Source of the DNA: Conchocele bisecta
Taxonomy: Eukaryota; Mollusca; Bivalvia; Lucinida; Thyasiridae
Assembly: GCA_029237695.1 (NCBI GenBank)
Contig: CM055269.1
Span: forward strand, 30,910,956-30,974,955
DNA length: 64,000 bases
Reading direction: 5' to 3'
Every line of letters begins with the position of its first letter. Within the stretch, counting starts at the first letter, position 1. The translations under genes and the position numbers were made by a program. The notes beneath the pieces were generated by a model that made no database searches, was not told the origin of the DNA, and saw nothing but the letters and a program-made list of their open reading frames with translations. This document shows, one piece after another, positions 35,689-45,193 of the stretch.

Positions 35689-35989
35689 GCTAAACATGCT
35701 TAAAACTTCTGTTTTGGTGTTGAAAAGTGTGTATGTGCATGTACATGTACATGTTGTTATAAAATAAAGGATTAATGAATTGTATTGGTTCATTTGATGT
35801 TTAATTCAAATAAGTCACATCCTGTCAGTGTTGTCATTCATTCATAGTTGAAATCAGAGCTCCAGATAAGCTGCGTATTTGCTTAAATACCCAAATAAAA
35901 GTGCCAAAAACCCAATTGAAATCAGAAGTAGCGAGTATCAAAAAGCAATACAAATTTTATGGTACCTTTATCATGCTGCAGAAAACAAT

Positions 35990-36145
35990 AAACAGACCAC
36001 AAATATAGCATATTTTTCTTGTTTTCCATGAAAACACAACTCGGTATTTCATTAGAATTGTCTCCAAAAAGACAATTCTAATGAAATGCCAAGACATGTT
36101 TTTATTTCGAAGCAAACTATTGAATAATTGCTGTCTGTTGATGTG
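35990..36145. mobile_element. Degraded foldback repeat
   Basis: An inverted pair GGTATTTCATTAGAATTGTC / GACAATTCTAATGAAATGCC is flanked by AACAGACC and GCTGTCTGTT. The layout resembles the 33.3- and 35.1-kb MITEs, but no TTAA ends are clear. Confidence 0.5.
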
Positions 36146-36335
36146 TATGTACAGTAGTGTGATTTTACTTTACCCAATTAAAAATTTGAAATTCCCAATT
36201 GCTTCAGAAATGATGGAGTGACAATACTCAATTACTAATTCCTTATCTGGCGCACTGTGAAATTATAATCATGAACTGATTGTGAAAGTACTTTTCTTGG
36301 ATATATTTCTTTCTCGTGAACTACGTACAGGATGC

Positions 36336-36560
36336 GATTGATTGATTGGTGTTTAACGGCCTATCAACAGCCAAGGTCATTTAAAGCCGGGCCAACGGGT
36401 TCAATCCCGCATTTAATCTGCTGCACTGGGGGAAAATTTCAAAATCCGAACAGAATATTTACATCGAAATAAATATATATTCAGCCTTGAAATTAGAATA
36501 ACCCGACCTGGTGCCACGTTCATACCACATCAAAGTCACTTGGCCCCTTCCACTAAAAGT
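36336..36560 (+). mobile_element. SINE-like repeat, copy 1
   Basis: The head TGATTGGTGTTTAACGGCC, a GGGTTCAATCCCGC B-box-like segment about 60 bp downstream and a conserved body ('AGAATATTTACATCGAAATAA', 'TTGAAATTAGAATAACCCGA', 'ACTTGGCCCCTTCC') recur at 60.6, 60.98 and 63.8 kb. A tRNA-derived mollusc SINE is likely; the family name was not verified. Confidence 0.55.
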
Positions 36561-36632
36561 AATAGGATTAGGAATAATCATATTACTTGTATGGGGTATA
36601 ACCCTCACATACAAGAATGCCAAAAACGTACC

Positions 36633-37158
36633 CACTGTACTGTAAGCTGTACGGGCCGGTATGACAAGACACCCACAAGATGGCAGACTTCAATTTTTAC
36701 TGTAATCCTGTGTATAAATGTTGTCTCGACTATGTTGCTCTTGTCAGGGTCCATCTCTCGCTAATATAAGCAGGAGCGACCAAAAAATGTGAACATTTTG
36801 AAAATGAAGCGACACATATTCGGAAAGAGCATCAATCAATGATGCAATATCAAGCGACAGATTCCAAATTCATGCAGAAATGACCGTATGCGAGCTTGGT
36901 AAAGACCGTTCTCTAGATTCATTTTCAAAATGTTCACGTTTTTTGGTCATTCCTGCTTATGTTAGCGGGAGATGGACCCTGACAAGAGCAACCGAGGGTT
37001 AAGACAACATTTATACACAGGATTACCACGTTTAGTTTCTGATTTTTGCTAGTTTTAAAGGGGAAAACAGTAAAAATTGAAGCACTTACCTTTCACGTTT
37101 TTTACCATCCGCCATCTTGTGGGTGTCTCATACAGGCCCGTACAGCTTACATACAGTA
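36633..37158. mobile_element. Long foldback element, about 525 bp
   Basis: The ends ACTGTAAGCTGTACGGGCC... and ...GGCCCGTACAGCTTACATACAGT are inverse copies. Inner inverted pairs include ACACCCACAAGATGGC/GCCATCTTGTGGGTGT and CCAAAAAATGTGAACATTTT/AAATGTTCACGTTTTTTGG. No coding sequence is present. Confidence 0.65.
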
Positions 37159-37210
37159 AAGTGGTATCTGAGGGCCAAACCAGGTCTCCGGAAAGAATGA
37201 ATCCCGATCG

Positions 37211-37826
37211 TTAAAGGTACATGCCCACTCGGTAGGTTACAATATAGGGAGACAGATAGATTTGTATATTTATAAAATGTATAATGCCAATCAATACGTG
37301 GGATAATGGTGAATGTGTTATTTTGCTGGAAAATGTCATATCTACTGAACAAACAAATATACAAATCTATTTCATTTTCCGGCAAAATAACACATTCACC
37401 ATTATCCCACGTATTGATTGGCATTATATATTTTATATCAACGTAAATTTCCACACTGATATCAGGGGCAATAACCACGTTTCCTTAAAATGTTAACGGA
37501 CATTACTATTTATTATCTGTATATATTTTCTGTATTTATTTTTTGATGTGCAATAATCATACTTTATAATCTGTCGAAAATATTATTTGTTCAGGTGAAG
37601 CATTTAATTATTATAAATTATAAAAAAATAGCATGCCTCATTTGCATATTAAAATAACCCGAAACCACCGCGAGTCGCTATCAGTAAAATAAATATTACT
37701 AAATGATTTTATCTGTATAGCGGTCACTCGTAATTTTTAGAACTTGCGGAATAGTGACACAATTATACACTTATTTAATTCCTATAACGAACATTGTGTG
37801 CCTACTGAGTGGGAATGTACCTTTAA
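37211..37826. mobile_element. TTAA-flanked foldback element with a long inner inverted repeat
   Basis: The outer ends are TTAAAGGTACATGCCCACTC and GAGTGGGAATGTACCTTTAA. Inside, 37283-37425 is a long inverted repeat with 44-base or longer arms (AATGCCAATCAATACGTGGG and inverse) around a loop of about 50 bases. The matching plus- and minus-strand ORFs here are products of the palindrome. Confidence 0.7.
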
Positions 37827-37962
37827 CTGGTGACGGGTCCTTACCACACAAGTCACTTGGCTCCACTCCCTAAAAGTGATATAATTACTAAACAAATGTA
37901 CTAATCTTAAATGTATAACCGGATTCAACTCTTGTACAAGAAAGCCAACAAGGGCCAAACCA

Positions 37963-38196
37963 GGGGCCCGTTTCAATAAACTTCTTGCGGCTAAAACGTT
38001 TGCAAGTGCAAAATTATGATAGTCTGTAAATTTCACATTAACAATGTTTTCTTGTAAACAATTATTGAATTTACATTTATTGAGCAGATGCAGCCTATGC
38101 TCAATAAATGTAAATCATTCAATTGAAATTTCCAGGCGATCCTAAATTTGCACTTACAAACATTTTAGTCGTACAAAGTTTAGTGAAACGGACCCC
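37963..38196. mobile_element. PIF/Harbinger-like MITE, copy 1 (GGGGCCCGTTTCA ends)
   Basis: It begins GGGGCCCGTTTCAATAAACT and ends with the inverse AAGTTTAGTGAAACGGACCCC. A central inverted pair (TTTACATTTATTGAGCA / TGCTCAATAAATGTAAA) is present. The same terminus borders a Harbinger transposase remnant at 61846-61860. Confidence 0.65.
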
Positions 38197-38224
38197 TGTA
38201 GCCCATTTCATAAAGATTTCATAA

Positions 38225-38490
38225 AAATTGCAAAGTATACTTATCTTGCTAAGTTCACTTTGAGGGAGAAATTTTCAATTTAAGGATACGTGTATTAATT
38301 TTTATTATACTGAATTTATTACATCATCACAGCCAAATTCAGTATAATAATTCTACATACTTTTAATCATCAAATATATGCAGTCATGAGTTCTATACGA
38401 AATAATGCATTTCGGGAAAAATAAATGATTACTCCCTGAAAATACACTGCTAGATAAGTATGCTTTGCAATTTTGGTGAAATCGGCTATG
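38225..38490. mobile_element. Degraded inverted copy of the 34690-34915 MITE
   Basis: It shares TTTATTATACTGAATTTATT, ACATCATCACAGCCAAATTC, AATGCATTTCGGGAAAAATA and the GCAAAGTATACTT ends in opposite orientation. One half of the central palindrome is shortened. Confidence 0.6.
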
Positions 38491-38547
38491 CGACGCCAAA
38501 TAAAAATGCCCATTAAAAAAATCCCTTTCCATTACCCCACCCACCCA

Positions 38548-38747
38548 CTAAAATGTTTGTAAGTGCAAAATTATGATAGTCTGTAAATTTCACATTAACA
38601 ACGTTTTCTTGTAAATAATTATTGGATTTACATTTATTGAGCATAGGCTGCATATGCAGCCTATGCTCAATAAATGTAAATCCATAAATTGACATTGACA
38701 GACGATCTTAAATTTTAGTCGTAAGAAGTTTAGTGAAACGGGCCCCT
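38548..38747. mobile_element. PIF/Harbinger-like MITE, copy 2 (left end lost), with a perfect palindrome
   Basis: It matches copy 1 from TTTGTAAGTGCAAAATTATG to GTTTAGTGAAACGGGCCCC but lacks the left GGGCCC end. At 38624-38683 lies a perfect 60-base palindrome (30-base arms, no loop). Confidence 0.6.
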
Positions 38748-39431
38748 GGTCTTGTACTGTACTGTTTACTATATATAGTACAGTACGAGATCAAGTGGGT
38801 GGGGTAATGAAATTTTTTTTAATGGACATTTTTTGTGTGTGTCCCAGGTCCGAGTCTTCTACTCTTCCTCTCGTTGTGCTAAACAGGTATACTAATTTAG
38901 GTAGAGAATCTGAGATGTGTAAAGTAGAAATTATATAGAACTGGATACAAAAATGTAGAAGTTAAAAGTTAAAAAGATGATATTTTGGTTAAAAAAAACC
39001 CACTTGATTGACTGAATGGTTAAGAGGAGTTGTGTACACAAACTCTTTACCCTATTTAGAATTGTATACAAAAATGTAAAAAAAATGGCTACGTTAAAAA
39101 AGTGATATTTTTTAGGCATAAAAACACCAATGTGCACATCTTCAATATGTGTAGAAGACGTGTGTATAGTTTCAGATCGGTCGACTGAACGGTTTCAGAG
39201 GAGTTGTGTACACAAACTGTGCAGTTTTTCTGTCCGCCGCCCGCCCGCCCGCCACGCGGTAAAACATAATAACGTATAAAAAGTGCAGATCCTGATCCGT
39301 GTTTTCTGTACTGGCCTCATTTGCATGTTTATTACACTAGTGTATCATGATTTTTATTACACCGTGTTATTACACTGTGAAAGTCTATGTATGCAACAAA
39401 CATGTATATTCAGCACTGAAATTAAAATAAC
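38748..39431. other. Low-complexity and unrecognised sequence
   Basis: It contains a TACTATATATAGTA palindrome inside GTACTGTACTG...CAGTAC near 38755-38787, a degenerate duplicated segment (38935-39020 and 39058-39110, GGATACAAAAATGTAGAAG-like), a CCGCCCGCCCGCCCGCC run near 39237-39253, and a GTGCAGATCCTGATCC half-hairpin near 39281. No gene is visible. Confidence 0.4.
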
Positions 39432-39682
39432 CCGATATCCGTTTCACTAAACTTTGTAAGACTAAATGGTTCGTAAGTGCACAATTATGGTAGTCTGTAA
39501 ATTTCCCATTAACAATGTTTTCTTGTAAACAATTATTGGATTTACATTTATCGTAAACAATTATTGGATTTACATTTATCCTATGTTCAATAAATGTAAA
39601 TCCATAAATTGAAATTTCGAGACTATCCTAAATTTGCACTTACAAATATTTTAGTCGTACAAAGTTTAGTGAAACGGCCCGC
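39432..39682. mobile_element. PIF/Harbinger-like MITE, copy 3
   Basis: It runs from CCGTTTCACTAAACTTTGTA to AAGTTTAGTGAAACGGCCCG, with the shared body TAGTCTGTAAATTTCCCATT and a short internal duplication of ATTATTGGATTTACATTTAT. Confidence 0.6.
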
Positions 39683-39851
39683 TGGTCCTCACCACACCAG
39701 TAACTTAGCCTCGCCTCCTGACAGTAATACGATTAGTACTTGTTCTACTCTTATAATGGATATAACCGGACTAGACTCTCACATAGAAAAAGCCAAAAAT
39801 GTACCTGAACAAGCCAGGGATATCGTGATTACGATAAGGATGAACCTCATC

Positions 39852-40097
39852 GTTGACCCTTTCAACACCACAGGCCTGTAGTGGTATTGGAAAAACGTGT
39901 AGATCCAGATGAGCCGGCTCGTGACGAGCCGTCTCATCAGGATCTGCACTTTTTGAAAGTAATTTTCATATCTTTGAGAACAAAAACACCCCCTTTTCAT
40001 AAATGGACTAGTCTGAAAATCATCTTGTGACGGTCAGATTGGTTGCAAAATTAACATATCAAAATTCATTCCAGTTACTTAGGGGAGAAATAGTTAA
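39852..40097. mobile_element. Hairpin MITE, inverted copy of 35451-35688
   Basis: The hairpin at 39890-39956 (GTGTAGATCCAGATGAGCCGG ... and inverse) is followed by TTTGAAAGTAATTTTCATAT and AACACCCCCTTTTCATAAAT. These are the reverse complement of the 35.5-kb copy. The ends are TTGACCCTTTCAAC and ...AGTTACTTAGGGG. A partial third copy lies near 58435-58520. Confidence 0.65.
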
Positions 40098-40336
40098 AAA
40101 TTACCCTTCACATATGCTCCCAACCTGCTGCCCTCTCAAAACAAATTTCAAATTTGGTAGCTCTCGATTTTAGTAATTACAATTGTTTTCTCCAAAGTAA
40201 AGGTATTTGATCGTTTTAAGTGAAATGAAGTTTATATCCACATTGCATCATCAGAGTAGTACATGTATATATTTACGTTAAGTCACAACGTTGTGTACAG
40301 GCTTTTATACTCTGTAGCGACAATTTGCCCGAGCTG

Positions 40337-40836
40337 NNNNNNNNNNNNNNNNNNNNNNNNNNNNNNNNNNNNNNNNNNNNNNNNNNNNNNNNNNNNNNNN
40401 NNNNNNNNNNNNNNNNNNNNNNNNNNNNNNNNNNNNNNNNNNNNNNNNNNNNNNNNNNNNNNNNNNNNNNNNNNNNNNNNNNNNNNNNNNNNNNNNNNNN
40501 NNNNNNNNNNNNNNNNNNNNNNNNNNNNNNNNNNNNNNNNNNNNNNNNNNNNNNNNNNNNNNNNNNNNNNNNNNNNNNNNNNNNNNNNNNNNNNNNNNNN
40601 NNNNNNNNNNNNNNNNNNNNNNNNNNNNNNNNNNNNNNNNNNNNNNNNNNNNNNNNNNNNNNNNNNNNNNNNNNNNNNNNNNNNNNNNNNNNNNNNNNNN
40701 NNNNNNNNNNNNNNNNNNNNNNNNNNNNNNNNNNNNNNNNNNNNNNNNNNNNNNNNNNNNNNNNNNNNNNNNNNNNNNNNNNNNNNNNNNNNNNNNNNNN
40801 NNNNNNNNNNNNNNNNNNNNNNNNNNNNNNNNNNNN
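40337..40836. other. Assembly gap, 500 N
   Basis: Exactly 500 N, a conventional placeholder for a gap of unknown size. Open frames spanning it are artefacts. The virus-like block begins on its right-hand side, so part of that block may be missing. Confidence 0.95.
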
Positions 40837-40837
40837 G

Positions 40838-40934
40838 GTATGTCATCCAGTGGCGGAGTAACACTCGGGTTCGATTGTGTTGGAGCAATCGGGTTCAACT
40901 CCGTCACTCTCTTGGGTGTGTCTTGTGTCATCAT
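40838..40934 (-). CDS. N-terminus of an unknown ORF running into the gap
   Basis: From an ATG at 40934 the minus strand encodes about 32 residues that are Thr/Pro/Ser-rich (TPKRVTELNPIAPTQSNPS, then VTPPLDDI) with no stop before the N gap. It lies 130 bp beyond the end of the next virus-like gene in the same orientation. It may be the start of a further gene of the block, but the evidence is only an open frame and position. Confidence 0.3.
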
Positions 40935-41067
40935 TTATGATATTAATATTAGGCTTATAGTTCGTGGGCATATATGTCCAAATTGACAGTGTTTACCCGT
41001 GGTCAACGCGGTTGTCAGCGGAGCTAAGTACATTCCAAACTTGTGATAAATTGAGCAGCAGGCTGTT

Positions 41068-41640
41068 CTAAAGAGTGTGACCTATAAAAGGGTCAGTCTC
41101 TAGATCGTCAATCAATCCCGCGGTGTTTGGTATAGGGAGAAGTATACTAACGGCGGTTGCGTACAAATGAATAGCCGCCGATCCGAGAGTTTTTGTCATC
41201 TCCGCACCTAACCTAGATTCGTATCGCGCATACATTTTATCGATCTCCGCATCTGACATCTTATCCACCTGAAAAACTGAGAGACGCCTACCGAGATAAT
41301 GCTCCGATTGTCCCCCAGCAACCAGCGCAGCTAGCCGCTCTCGTCGCGCTGCATTTTCATTTTCATTCTGAGTCGTTGCACTCAACCCAATACCAACCCC
41401 CGTTGGAGTTGATTCCGATTGCTCTGTCGGATCATTATCTTTCAGGATGTTGGCAGTCGGAGTTGAGGTTTCTTCTATTAGGTGATCGAGAAGTTCGTCG
41501 CAGTTCATTTTTCTTAAAATTAATTTAACTATTCTAACAACTCTCATCACTTTAACATATTGCCAAGCGCACCACCCGATACTTATGATCACCATTATGC
41601 TCGCAACAAAGCTCGCAGCGGAGCACCAAATTGTTAACAT
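41068..41640 (-). CDS. Virus-like block: small conserved protein of unknown function
   Basis: The open frame runs from 41640 (190 residues). A more likely start is the ATG at 41506-41508 (147 residues), because the AT-rich boundary motif ends immediately before it. The upstream frame (residues 1-44) would add a hydrophobic membrane segment. The C-terminal half carries the conserved-looking stretch DKMSDAEIDKMYARYESRL followed by a hydrophobic TAVSILLPIPN and an acidic DDLETDPF, ending at TAG. From general memory, relatives in invertebrate genomes continue beyond this point, so the copy may be truncated. Function is unknown. It is probably a structural or membrane-associated virion component, given its place beside the ATPase and capsid genes. 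Confidence 0.5.
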   Translation of the reverse strand: MLTIWCSAASFVASIMVIISIGWCAWQYVKVMRVVRIVKLILRKMNCDELLDHLIEETSTPTANILKDNDPTEQSESTPTGVGIGLSATTQNENENAARRERLAALVAGGQSEHYLGRRLSVFQVDKMSDAEIDKMYARYESRLGAEMTKTLGSAAIHLYATAVSILLPIPNTAGLIDDLETDPFIGHTL

Positions 41641-41796
41641 TGTTAACCATTGTTCAGCATTTGTTCAACATTTGTTAAGCATTTGTTCAGCATTGTTCAG
41701 CATTGTTCAGTAATTACTAATTTTCTTAAATTAATTGTTAAGCATTTACTCGGCAATTACTAACGAGCGTTAAGTAATTGCTAATTAATTATAAAA
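41641..41796. promoter_or_regulatory. AT-rich intergenic region with short tandem repeats
   Basis: Six or more copies of an 11-base phrase (GTTCAGCATTT / GTTAAGCATTT) lie at 41650-41712, followed by the block's AT-rich motif (AATTTTCTTAAATTAATT, 41719-41736). The region separates the ATPase stop from the next gene on the same strand and may hold its control signals. Confidence 0.45.
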
Positions 41797-42522
41797 TTAA
41801 TTGATAACTTCGTAAGCAGTTGGTTGATCAGTCTTTAGCAAAAGCTTGGCGTGCTTAGTTTCCGAAAGCATCTGTCGAACCTCCAGGCGCTCCTCGCGCG
41901 TTGGGATAACGTCATTCTCTCGAAGACAGTCATCGAATGAGTCTCGGTCCTTGCAGTGAAAGAGGGCGACCCATTTCGTTTGCTCGCGCAGATCCTTGAG
42001 GACGGCGTTGTACTTTTGAGTGGATATCCATACGCTTTGACTAGCATGGCGGCCAGAAAATGCGAGCTCGGAGAGCATGTCCTTCTTTTTTGTCATCGCC
42101 ACCTTGGCTGAGCAATCATCAATCACGTATAGGGTGGGCTCACCCTGGAATTTTTGGTATACCACGCAACCAACCAATCGTGAAGCCTATCACCGGGGTC
42201 AATAACGTATACCTCAGGGTTGGTTGGTCCATATCCACGGGCGCCGCTGATAAGTATCGTTGTGCCGCACAGTGGGACACAGGATCACAATATGACGAAA
42301 GGCATCGCGGTAGGAGCCCTCGAGCAAGTCTAGGATGAAAACCGTTTTTCCACATCCTGTCTGCCCACATATTATGGCAGAGTGGGCATCTCCAATCGTG
42401 AATTGGTATTGATTGTTAATTTTCTTAATTTTTTCAAATTTATTAATTAATAAATCGTTAGAATGATTGCTAATTTTCTTAAAATTAATTAAATCAGTAG
42501 AGTGCTGAGACGTATCGGCCAT
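41797..42522 (-). pseudogene. A32-like packaging ATPase (paired frameshifts)
   Basis: The frame from ATG 42522 has a Walker A motif GQTGCGKT (residues 53-60) followed by the helix VFILDLLEG. The second half (from 42177, same frame) has a Walker B-like TLYVIDDC (about 42112-42135), and then a GRHASQSVWISTQ sensor/arginine segment. This order is typical of the HerA/FtsK-type A32 genome-packaging ATPases of Polintons, virophages and large DNA viruses, which pump DNA into capsids. Between 42214 and about 42170 the reading shifts to another frame and back, leaving TGA at 42214-42216. The protein is therefore broken, or the sequence has two indel errors. It overlaps the end of the capsid gene by 29 bp. 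Confidence 0.75.
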
Positions 42523-43738
42523 CTTCGATGTTGAGTTGTGCGTCTGTAATTATATATAAGTACATGTTCAATGGCCCGGCTCCGTCCGCCTCTTTGGTTA
42601 TCTGGATCGTCACACCCTCGCTAGCGTTCTCAACTTGGCGTCCGCTGCCGTGTATTTGGTCGTCGTCGCTGGCTCGCATGTCTAGCCATAACACGTATTT
42701 GGTATTCAGGAACTCCGCGAGGGAGACGGCCGAGAGATGCAGGTCTTTGGCAACTGCTGCAACCTCCGGAGAGCACTTAGAGCCGGCAGCAAACTGCTTT
42801 CTTACTTCGTCCCACTGTTGGTGCGCGCGAAGACCTGCGCTGTAGAGTTGATTGGGTACTCCCTCGATCGTCACCTCTACCGTCGTGATTTTGGGGTTAT
42901 AGAATTTGTCGGTTTTTCTAGCACCGAACGCGAACCGAGCATCCTCGAACAACATCAGTATACCTTTCATCGAGCGGGCGGGTACGTTGACATTAATATT
43001 CCACAATGTGTCACCTTTGTCTTTCGTCATCTTGCGATGGCGAAGAACTCGGTCGTAAAGTATGGCAACGCACCCGGCGTACTGGGTTCTGATCAATCGC
43101 GCTAGTTCGGGCATCGTGACCATGTCGTACTCCAGCGAAACATTATCGATCGTATACGTCGATAACATGTCGCTGGCTATGAGAACTCGGCCGTAGTCGT
43201 TGAACGTTAGTTCGTATTCGATACGGTCAGCCAAAGCGCTCTGATAGTAGGGCATGTGACTCTCCAGCAACTCAAAGTCGAGCGGGATGTAGAAACGGTT
43301 GCCGTAAGCGCCCGCGACCGCATTGTCGCTCGCGTTGTTATCTGCCTTGTTAGCAGACCCGATTCTAAGTTTGGTTACGTTCTTATTTTTGCTGGTGTCA
43401 ATACCCTGATAGACAGCGTTTTCGCGTTCTTGTGCCGTCATTCATAGGTCCTGATAACAATGGTAGACGTCGCTGTCATCGATCGACATCACCTCATTAC
43501 CAGAAATCTTTATCATGGTCTTCTTGACTATGGCGCGACCCAGGTTCTGAACGACGGTTCGGTTCTCGTCCGTCGACGTCAGCGAAATAGTGAAAGCGAG
43601 GCGAACAGTCCCCGGCACAATGACGTCGTTAGCTCCGAGGTTGGGGAAGCGGACACTCTGTCTCACGCCTTTTGCCCCGAGGGGCTCACGCTGTCTGTGG
43701 TATGGATTGAGTTTGCGACCGTATTGACTCAAAGACAT
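42494..43738 (-). pseudogene. Putative double-jelly-roll major capsid protein (one in-frame TGA)
   Basis: A 414-codon frame from ATG 43738 is interrupted only by TGA at 43442-43444. The N-terminal part has a VIVPGTVRLAF strand and a NLGRAIVKKTMIKISGNE segment. The second part has FYIPLDFELLE, a YQSALADRIEYELTFNDY segment, and a C-terminal LNMYLYIITDAQLNIEDGR strand pattern. Alternating beta-strand composition and these boxes fit a double-jelly-roll capsid of the Polinton-like/virophage-like type, and the adjacent packaging ATPase supports this. The assignment is by motif memory and was not tested by structure prediction. TGG to TGA (Trp) is the simplest explanation for the stop. Confidence 0.65.
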
Positions 43739-43810
43739 AATTTAGTGAAACTATATTAAACCCGTATGGTTCTGTCTTTAATACATAATTTATTTTAAGA
43801 AATTATAGAT
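43739..43810. promoter_or_regulatory. Divergent intergenic region with AT-rich boundary motif
   Basis: It separates the minus-strand capsid gene from the plus-strand gene at 43811. It contains AATTTATTTTAAGAAATTAT at 43787-43806, a member of the AT-rich motif set found throughout the block. Confidence 0.5.
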
Positions 43811-45164
43811 ATGGCTGATTACGATAATGACATGTATGAAATCGGCAGAGACGATTACCTCGATGCGGATGATGATGACATATAGATGATTATAATGACG
43901 AAACGCCCTTGATACAGCCTCCAGTTCCAATCCAATCGCAATTGGGGGGATTAGGTGGCGCTACCAGCAGCGTTGGTCAAAGTCGGGAATTACTCGAGGG
44001 AGCCGTAGACGACTACTACAACAGTTTGGCAAAAAAAGATCTGGTCCCATCTGTCGGTCGCGACTACTCCAAATTCGAATTGGATCTGAAAGGTAGGTTG
44101 CGACTAAAATCATCAGATATCCCAATAGTCAACATGAGGACCGGTAAACCCCTAGCGCTGAGCACTATTGCAGGAAACCGGGGCGGTGGCCAAATCGTAA
44201 AGAACGAACTAGGATTCACGGATTGGAAGAAGAATAAGAAGATTGTTTTGAGGGCCGCAGCTATAAGGGCCGTAAACAACCTAAAAGATAAGATGGCCGA
44301 CTCGACAGTTTCTATCGAGCTGAGCGAGCTCAGCGAGCTCAGCGAGCTCAGCGAGCTCAGCGAGGTCCCTCAAGTGGCCACCGACGTTATTAACGCGGTG
44401 GAGACCACGTTCAGCGAAAACGAAATACTCAACCTCGAACAAGGGTCTAACGATGACCCACCGTTACCTCTTCGCGAACTCCGGGGACTCGATAAGGTTA
44501 TGCAAACGGTCCGGGGCGAACTGGTCTGTAACCTCGCCAAACTCTCGTCGCTGGATGAACATATCGCGCTAGAAGAAAGAAAACTGGAGGAAGCTGGTGA
44601 CGATAGAGAATCTACCGAGCGGATCACCGAACGCCTGCGGTCGTTGCGGGATCAAAGAGAAACTCGTTTGGAGGCCGCCTCGACTAACCGTGAGGCTCTC
44701 CGCACCCAAATAAGTCGGATCCGCGAAACAATCTCGAGGGTTCTGCACGAGGAGACGACACTCGGTGAGCGTCTTCGCACTCTGTTCAGAGAACAGGGCA
44801 TCACGATAGCAAGCATCCTCGTTGCTATCAGCATGACTATATCAACCATAGTTCTAGCTTTCACTGGTGGTGCGGGGCGCCACCACCCACGCCAGCACTC
44901 CCACACCACCACCCGCGCCATCCGGCAGAGCCAAGGAGTGGGTAAAAAAAACAACTAAAAGCCCTCGCCAGTCTCCTGGCTAAATTAGCCGAAAAGGCGG
45001 CTGCCACACTACCTGGACTGATCGGAAGTATCGTTTCTTACTTGCTATCTATATTATCAAAAACGGCCGGATGGCTAGCCAAAAATACCTGGGCTTTAAT
45101 CGTGGCAATCGCCGGTCTCCTACTATTCTTCGCCAGAGAGTTCCTAAAACCAAACCGTAAATAA
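43811..45164 (+). pseudogene. Virus-like block: acidic, coiled-coil and membrane protein
   Basis: The start is ATG 43811, followed by a very acidic segment (DADDDD). The frame slips near 43875-43890 in a GATGATGATGA run and continues as the long frame to about 44870. Features in order: a Gly/Ser-rich stretch; a KDLVPSVGRDYSKFELDL segment; a NELGFTDWKKNKKIVLRAA basic helix; an SELSELSELSELSE repeat (44307-44364); a long charged coiled coil; and a hydrophobic segment GITIASILVAISMTISTIV. Then, after slips near 44874 and in the A8 run at 44943-44950, comes a Lys/Ala-rich amphipathic region and a final membrane helix ending at TAA 45162-45164. Function is unknown. The two hydrophobic segments suggest a virion membrane or host-membrane protein. 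Confidence 0.55.
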
Positions 45165-45193
45165 TCCGATCGCCACGAGGGCGACGACGAGCC

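Noticed and set aside
37128..37496. Matching ORFs on both strands
   Set aside because: Both arise from the long inverted repeat at 37283-37425.
40263..40940. Four long ORFs across the N gap
   Set aside because: They are created by translating N as X; only the short real sequence at 40838-40934 has any coding value.
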